Positions 59,705 to 64,000 of a stretch of 64,000 nucleotides of DNA are shown piece by piece (the stretch's first letter is position 1; each line of letters begins with the position of its first letter). Under the pieces are notes generated by a model. The model ran no database searches. It saw nothing but the letters and a program-made list of their open reading frames with translations, and was not told the origin of the DNA. Both the position numbers and the translations under genes were made by a program. This stretch comes from Bryopsis sp. KO-2023. Taxonomy: Eukaryota > Chlorophyta > Ulvophyceae > Bryopsidales > Bryopsidaceae. The stretch spans positions 3,125,001 to 3,189,000 of the forward strand of contig BSYQ01000006.1 of assembly GCA_030272585.1 (NCBI GenBank), in the 5' to 3' direction.

Positions 59705-62099
59705 CTAATCCTGACCCCCTTCCGACTGTTTCACTATCGTCTCGATTTCCTCCTTGTCCAATGCCACCTCATAACAGTCCCCCTCCCCCCCCTTCTTCAA
59801 CTGCACCATCCGGTGGTCTTTGAATTCCGTCAAATGAGCTTTCAGCGTCATTTCATTGGAACACAGAAATCTCTCCCGACACATGCGAAACAGTTGATTG
59901 TGAGGAAGCCCTGAATCACCCTCGTCCAACTGATACCTAGCAATCAGAAGGAAAACTTCTCGGGCGTTCTGCGTCAAGGTTTTCAGCACCACCGCTGCCC
60001 CACGTCTTTCGGATTCTTGGCGCCGACCTGGGATATTTAAATTGCTTTTTATCAGTCACCAAAAAAATGTTGATATAACCGCACAAAGCATACACCAAAC
60101 ATGAGCAACAATCTGAGAGTTCAATCTGTCCCAGCCCGCATCCACTCTAGAAAACCCCCAACCCAGCGAGCCCTCACTCCATACAAGAAAAAACATGCGC
60201 TCCGGTTGTGTTTCGACCGCCCGGATTTCAGCAAACTACTGCCATACCACCAGAATGAACGGCGCACATCACTCATCCCCACAATGGACAGGCTACATGG
60301 GTCGATTGCCTCGGTGTAGCAAAAATTTGAACTTAGTATCGACATTTTCTCATGGCCTCACCAGCAATCAATAGAGGAAGCTCCCAAGTTTCGGCGGTGT
60401 AGGGAGCGTACGTGGTGATGTCATGCATGGACCATTTGAAAGTGGAGAAGGTTTGCATGTCCCACAACATCATGGCATTCGCATGATCCATGGATGCAAG
60501 GATCCGGATGTTGGGACAGGCAGCCAAGTGAGCCAGAGCCACTTGATCCTCACTGCATCTCATCCCTGACCAAAAACAAACCATATTCTTGCAACCAGTG
60601 CATTCCTGAGAGAATTTATTCTTTGTTTTAAAAAAAAAAAAAAAATGCCCTTGGTGGTGGCTGTGGGAAAAGCCAAAAAAAAACAAAAAAAGAGAAAACA
60701 TTGCCCAACGTCTTGGCGAAAAAAGCCAATCGAAGCTGGTTATTTCCACCATTGTTTCGCTATGATTGATTCTGCAAAGAAGATCGGTGAATTGGACGGC
60801 AGCTGGGAGGTAAGATCAACATCAGTTGCTGCTCACGTGGTCCATCGATGTTGTGGATGGCTATGTACAGTGTCTGACTGCTCCCCCTGATGCTTTTGAT
60901 CATTTCTTCGCAGGAAAGCACCCTAACCACCAAAAAAAAAATCAAAACGACGCACCTGAAATTTTTTTCCCAGAATCGACATCACAAGCCCACTTTTTTT
61001 CCCATTGCTGTGAAAAATGCCTGCAGTCATTGACCCTTCTTTGTGGCTTACTGGAGCTGGTCTAAAAATAGATATGTACATAAGGCGGGGAAATTGCGAT
61101 AAATCACCTCGTTGTGGGCGGCCTTCGTTGGGCAAGCTTGCCTAATCTAAATTCAACATTCATTCAAGGTATTTCCACACCTTGATAAACCGGCCCCCCA
61201 GAATGCATCCATCCAGCTCACCTCATATTGCCTGCCTGGGAACCCAGTATTGCTTTGTTTGCACCCATGATGATTTTCTTTGCAGTGATGCCGCCCAGGA
61301 AGCCATTTGCCACCATCACCCCCCCATCATCCAGTGTGGAGCAGAAATCCTCCACCAACTTTCTCTTAGAACCCAATCCGTAGAACAGCAGATTGAAGCC
61401 TGCCCTAAGACAAAACCCTTTTTATCACCACCGGAGAAAAGAAACAGAAGAAAAAAAGAAAAGAAAGAAAAAGAAAAAAAGAAAAAGAAAAGAAAGAGTA
61501 ATTTCCACTGGAAAATTCTGCAATGTTTGAGCAAACCGACCAACTTACTTCAGCTGCAGTCTCCATAACGAAAACTGCTTTTTGTGATCGTAGTTTAAGG
61601 CGTTTTTTGCATTTATATTGGTTTCTGGCAGCGCCCCGATGTCTTCTCGAACCTCGGCTTGATGGGGGACGTCGACGCTCAAATCTCGAAAGCGGTTGTT
61701 GCTGCTCTTGACACGAGCGACTCTGGCAAAGTAGTTGATGTCATTCAATGCCTCCGGTTTACCTTTCCAGACAATCGATACGTCACTCGGGGCCCCTTTT
61801 CTTCCGTTCATTCGAAAGCATGCACGTCACTCAAGGACGTCGTTTTCTCTAGAGTGTTCAGACGATGCTTTTTTTGAGGAAAGCAGACCAAAACATGACA
61901 GAATCGATTATCTCAACGAGCTGCGAAGATGTAGGGCACCATTTCCAACACGGGATGTCGAAGGTGGGGGCTCTTTTTCGAAGGTCTCCGACGACTCGTT
62001 GGCACCCCTTGACGGTCCTTGCGTTTTCCGTTTTCTCCGTGCAGGCGATTCGTTCGCTTCGACGCCACCAGCGGCAGACCTTGTGCGTTTCTTGGGCAT
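59705..62099 (-). CDS. ORC2: Origin recognition complex subunit 2
   Basis: Exons in transcript order: 62099-61940, 61795-61549, 61404-61222, 60922-60837, 60565-60362, 60027-59705; 400 aa with all phases closing. ORC2 blocks in order: AGFNLLFYGLGSKRKLVEDF, NGFLGGI, YIAIHNIDGP, IRILASMDHANAMMLWD, FKWSMHDITTYAPYTAET, then the C-terminal winged helix VLKTLTQNAREVFLLIARYQ ... CSNEMTLKAHLTEFKDHRMV. ORC2 is a core subunit of the six-protein complex that marks replication origins; its ATPase-like fold lacks catalytic Walker motifs. The N-terminal tail is short, basic and disordered (MPKKRTRSAAGG), nearer the plant length than the animal one. The donor at 61939 (GTGCCC) is weak, so the first junction is the least certain. 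The start is the first ATG that avoids an implausible GC-rich leader frame. Confidence 0.9.
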
Positions 62100-62783
62100 T
62101 GGCAGCTTGTCCCTCTTTCCTTTCGCGCGCGTTTTCGACCAGCTCCAGCTCGTGTGGGATTGGCTGGCAGCGCGCGTGGATGCCAATGTATCGTAACGCG
62201 CACAACTCGTAACGGTTACGTTACTAAATATGACGCCCAAACTCGTCAACTCCTCGTTTCACACGTGGAATTATTCCAACCCAGCAACAGCTGATCCCCC
62301 AAACGCATCTTCGACGTTCGTTTGTTGTGTTTGTTTCTGTGTGTGGGCGCCCGAAACGAAAAAACCTTACTAGCCCAGTCGATCGTTTTTGTCTCGAGTG
62401 AAACGAAATTGATCTGGAAAGGAAAATTTAGAGCGAAAATTTGCGAGTTTTTGTTTTACGCATCCTGTATCTGGCAAGCAGCCATCCCGTCAGACAAGAC
62501 TGGAGGGGGAACACCATCTGCTCGCGTTTTTTTCGCACCACCCCCGTTCCCTTGTTGGGTGCACTGTATACCGTCCACGTATCGCCTTGCCAACAATATA
62601 TCCACCTACTCTTCCTGGTCGAATACCTACCGTCGTGCATCTTCCGAGCAGAAACCGTGGGAATCCGTGCTCATCACGGTGGACGTGTTGTACCTTCTTG
62701 AAACGCGAGAGCGTCGAGAAACGATTCGTTCGTCCGGATTTGACTTGCCAAGAGAGAGAGAGATCTGAGGGGAAGACGGGAAA
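62100..62783. promoter_or_regulatory. Shared bidirectional promoter region of ORC2 (-) and ATG14-like (+)
   Basis: Two divergent start codons are 684 bp apart with no other gene between them. The segment is less T-run-rich than other intergenic DNA here, and contains a CG-rich stretch near 62125-62215. No individual motif is claimed. Confidence 0.45.
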
Positions 62784-64000
62784 ATGAAACCCGCGGAATT
62801 TTCGGTGGGTTGCCGCGTGTGCGGGGCCGCCCACAGACCGTGGACGTGTCCGGCGTGCGTGAATGGTGGAGCCATGAGCTCGAAGAAAAGACAGCTGCAA
62901 AAATTGAAGCAATCGAGAGATGAACTTTTGGAGAGGTTGGCTGCGAAACTGAAACAGCAAGTATGTGCTTGGAGCAAAAAACGGTTGACGACCCGTGGAA
63001 AAAGAAACAAAAACGTCTTTTTTTTTCCGTCCGCCACAAAGAAAACGTCGCGATGCGTTGGGATTGCCACGTGTATCGATATCGTATCGAGGGTGCTGTT
63101 CTGAGATTCGCGACAGGTGTTTTGGACTGGGAATGCATGGATGGATGCAAACCCTATGCATGTGCATGTTCTGTTATGGCACTCCCATGTCAAGAAACCT
63201 TTCATCCATTGGGTATTTGGATATTAGTCAGATCCACCAGCAGCATAGGTGTAATGGGAAGCGAAATTCGGACTGTGGGTGGGTGTTTTTTTTTGTGCTT
63301 TCAGTAAATTACGTAGCAGGCAGAGCCGATGTTCAAAAAAATGCACCACCACAGAAAGTCATTCGTTATTATTATTATTATTTTATCAAGTAGGCTCTTT
63401 GGTTTTTTTAGTTAAAAATTTTCAAAAAATTTATAGAGACTTCAGTAAAATATGCAGCAGGCAGAGCTGACGTTCAAAAAAAAACAAAACCCACCAAACA
63501 TCGCTGGAATCATATAGTCTGGGGCAACCCCTGTTTTTAACTTATAGTTTTTGAAGCATCATTTTGATGCTAAGGGGGGGGCTGTGATATGCTAATAATA
63601 GATTGTAATGCACCCAAATCGAAACAAGCTCCTTTGCTGTGCACTTTCTGCAAATACATCCGTATAAACACAAAAATAAATGTGTTTAAATCTGTATTTA
63701 ATATCGTTCTGACTGATGGAGCGATTGGATGGGTGGATGCATGATACACAGGTGGTTCAAAACCAGCGTGAAATCGAACGAAGCCATCAGCTGATCAACC
63801 TCCAGAATTTCTCGGAGCGGGCCAGCACAGCGGATGAAAAATTGAAACGCTGTGAGTTCATGTTTTATGTACTTTCATCGAAGCATGTTTCGTCGAATCT
63901 GTCCTCCATGTCGTTTCTGTTTCTTTTTATTCATAGTAATAATTGCAGTTTAATAAACACTCTGCTTTATTTTTCTTGGAGGATAATTTGGCCTGGTTTA
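62784..64000 (+). CDS. ATG14: ATG14/Barkor-like autophagy protein (3' truncated by window edge)
   Basis: Exons: 62784-62960 and 63752-63851, ending in phase 1; no later exon is visible before the edge. The N-terminus has a Cys pair array CRVCGAAHRPWTCPACVNGG, with the C-x2-C-x8-C-x2-C spacing of ATG14 (UVRAG/ATG14 superfamily). It is followed directly by a basic, leucine-repeating coiled coil (KRQLQKLKQSRDELLERLAA, then QREIERSHQLINLQNFSERA). Family knowledge: ATG14 targets the class III PI3-kinase complex I (VPS34-VPS15-Beclin/ATG6) to autophagosome formation sites; its Cys motif and coiled coil mediate membrane recruitment and Beclin binding. A Vps38/UVRAG relative is less likely because those lack the Cys motif. 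Only about 92 residues can be seen. Confidence 0.72.

Overview
The window is nuclear DNA from an intron-rich eukaryote, most probably a green alga on or near the streptophyte lineage (inference). Three genes have their closest recognised relatives in land plants: DEX1, CHUP1 (chloroplast photorelocation/actin) and a chloroplast CPBP protease. They sit beside ciliary (ZMYND12) and general eukaryotic genes (ORC2, ATG14, SWT1, nocturnin/CCR4), and a TTTAGGG-type motif lies in one intron. A scaly flagellate alga of the Mesostigma kind would fit, but the species cannot be proved from the sequence. Introns are GT-AG, mostly 70-900 bp, with very T-rich sense strands, so most true exons had to be joined by hand. 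In each model below the splice phases close and the whole reading frame stays open.

Layout. 1-5940 (+): 3' part of a DEX1-like FG-GAP membrane protein, with a 525-bp inverted-repeat element in one intron. 7242-13462 (+): an unrecognised large Cys-rich type I membrane protein. 16991-19118 (-): a two-RRM RNA-binding protein of the Whi3/Scw1/RBPMS kind, with a 30-nt microexon. 20851-24735 (-): a nocturnin/CCR4-4-like deadenylase whose last intron holds an 861-bp foldback element. 26752-33836 (+): CHUP1-like paralogue A. 38006-42973 (+): a GYF-PIN-SWT1 endoribonuclease-like protein. 43418-45072 (-): a ZMYND12-like TPR ciliary protein without a MYND finger. 45133-45508 (-): a tentative small gene. 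45894-48832 (+): a chloroplast-type CPBP (CAAX/EExxxR) intramembrane protease. 50761-56643 (+): CHUP1-like paralogue B. 59705-62099 (-): ORC2. 62784-64000 (+): 5' part of an ATG14-like autophagy protein, divergent from ORC2.

The most unusual content is the pair of CHUP1-like genes. Each carries a long Gly-Pro-Gly-Leu-type repeat, a formin-FH1-like polyproline tract and a conserved CHUP1 C-terminal domain, in that order. Only copy A has a charged single-alpha-helix segment. Only copy B has a 99-nt intron without stop codons whose retention would add a hydrophobic segment. No operon-like logic applies. The genes look like independent housekeeping loci, except that the two CHUP1-like genes are a same-strand local duplication with three genes between them.
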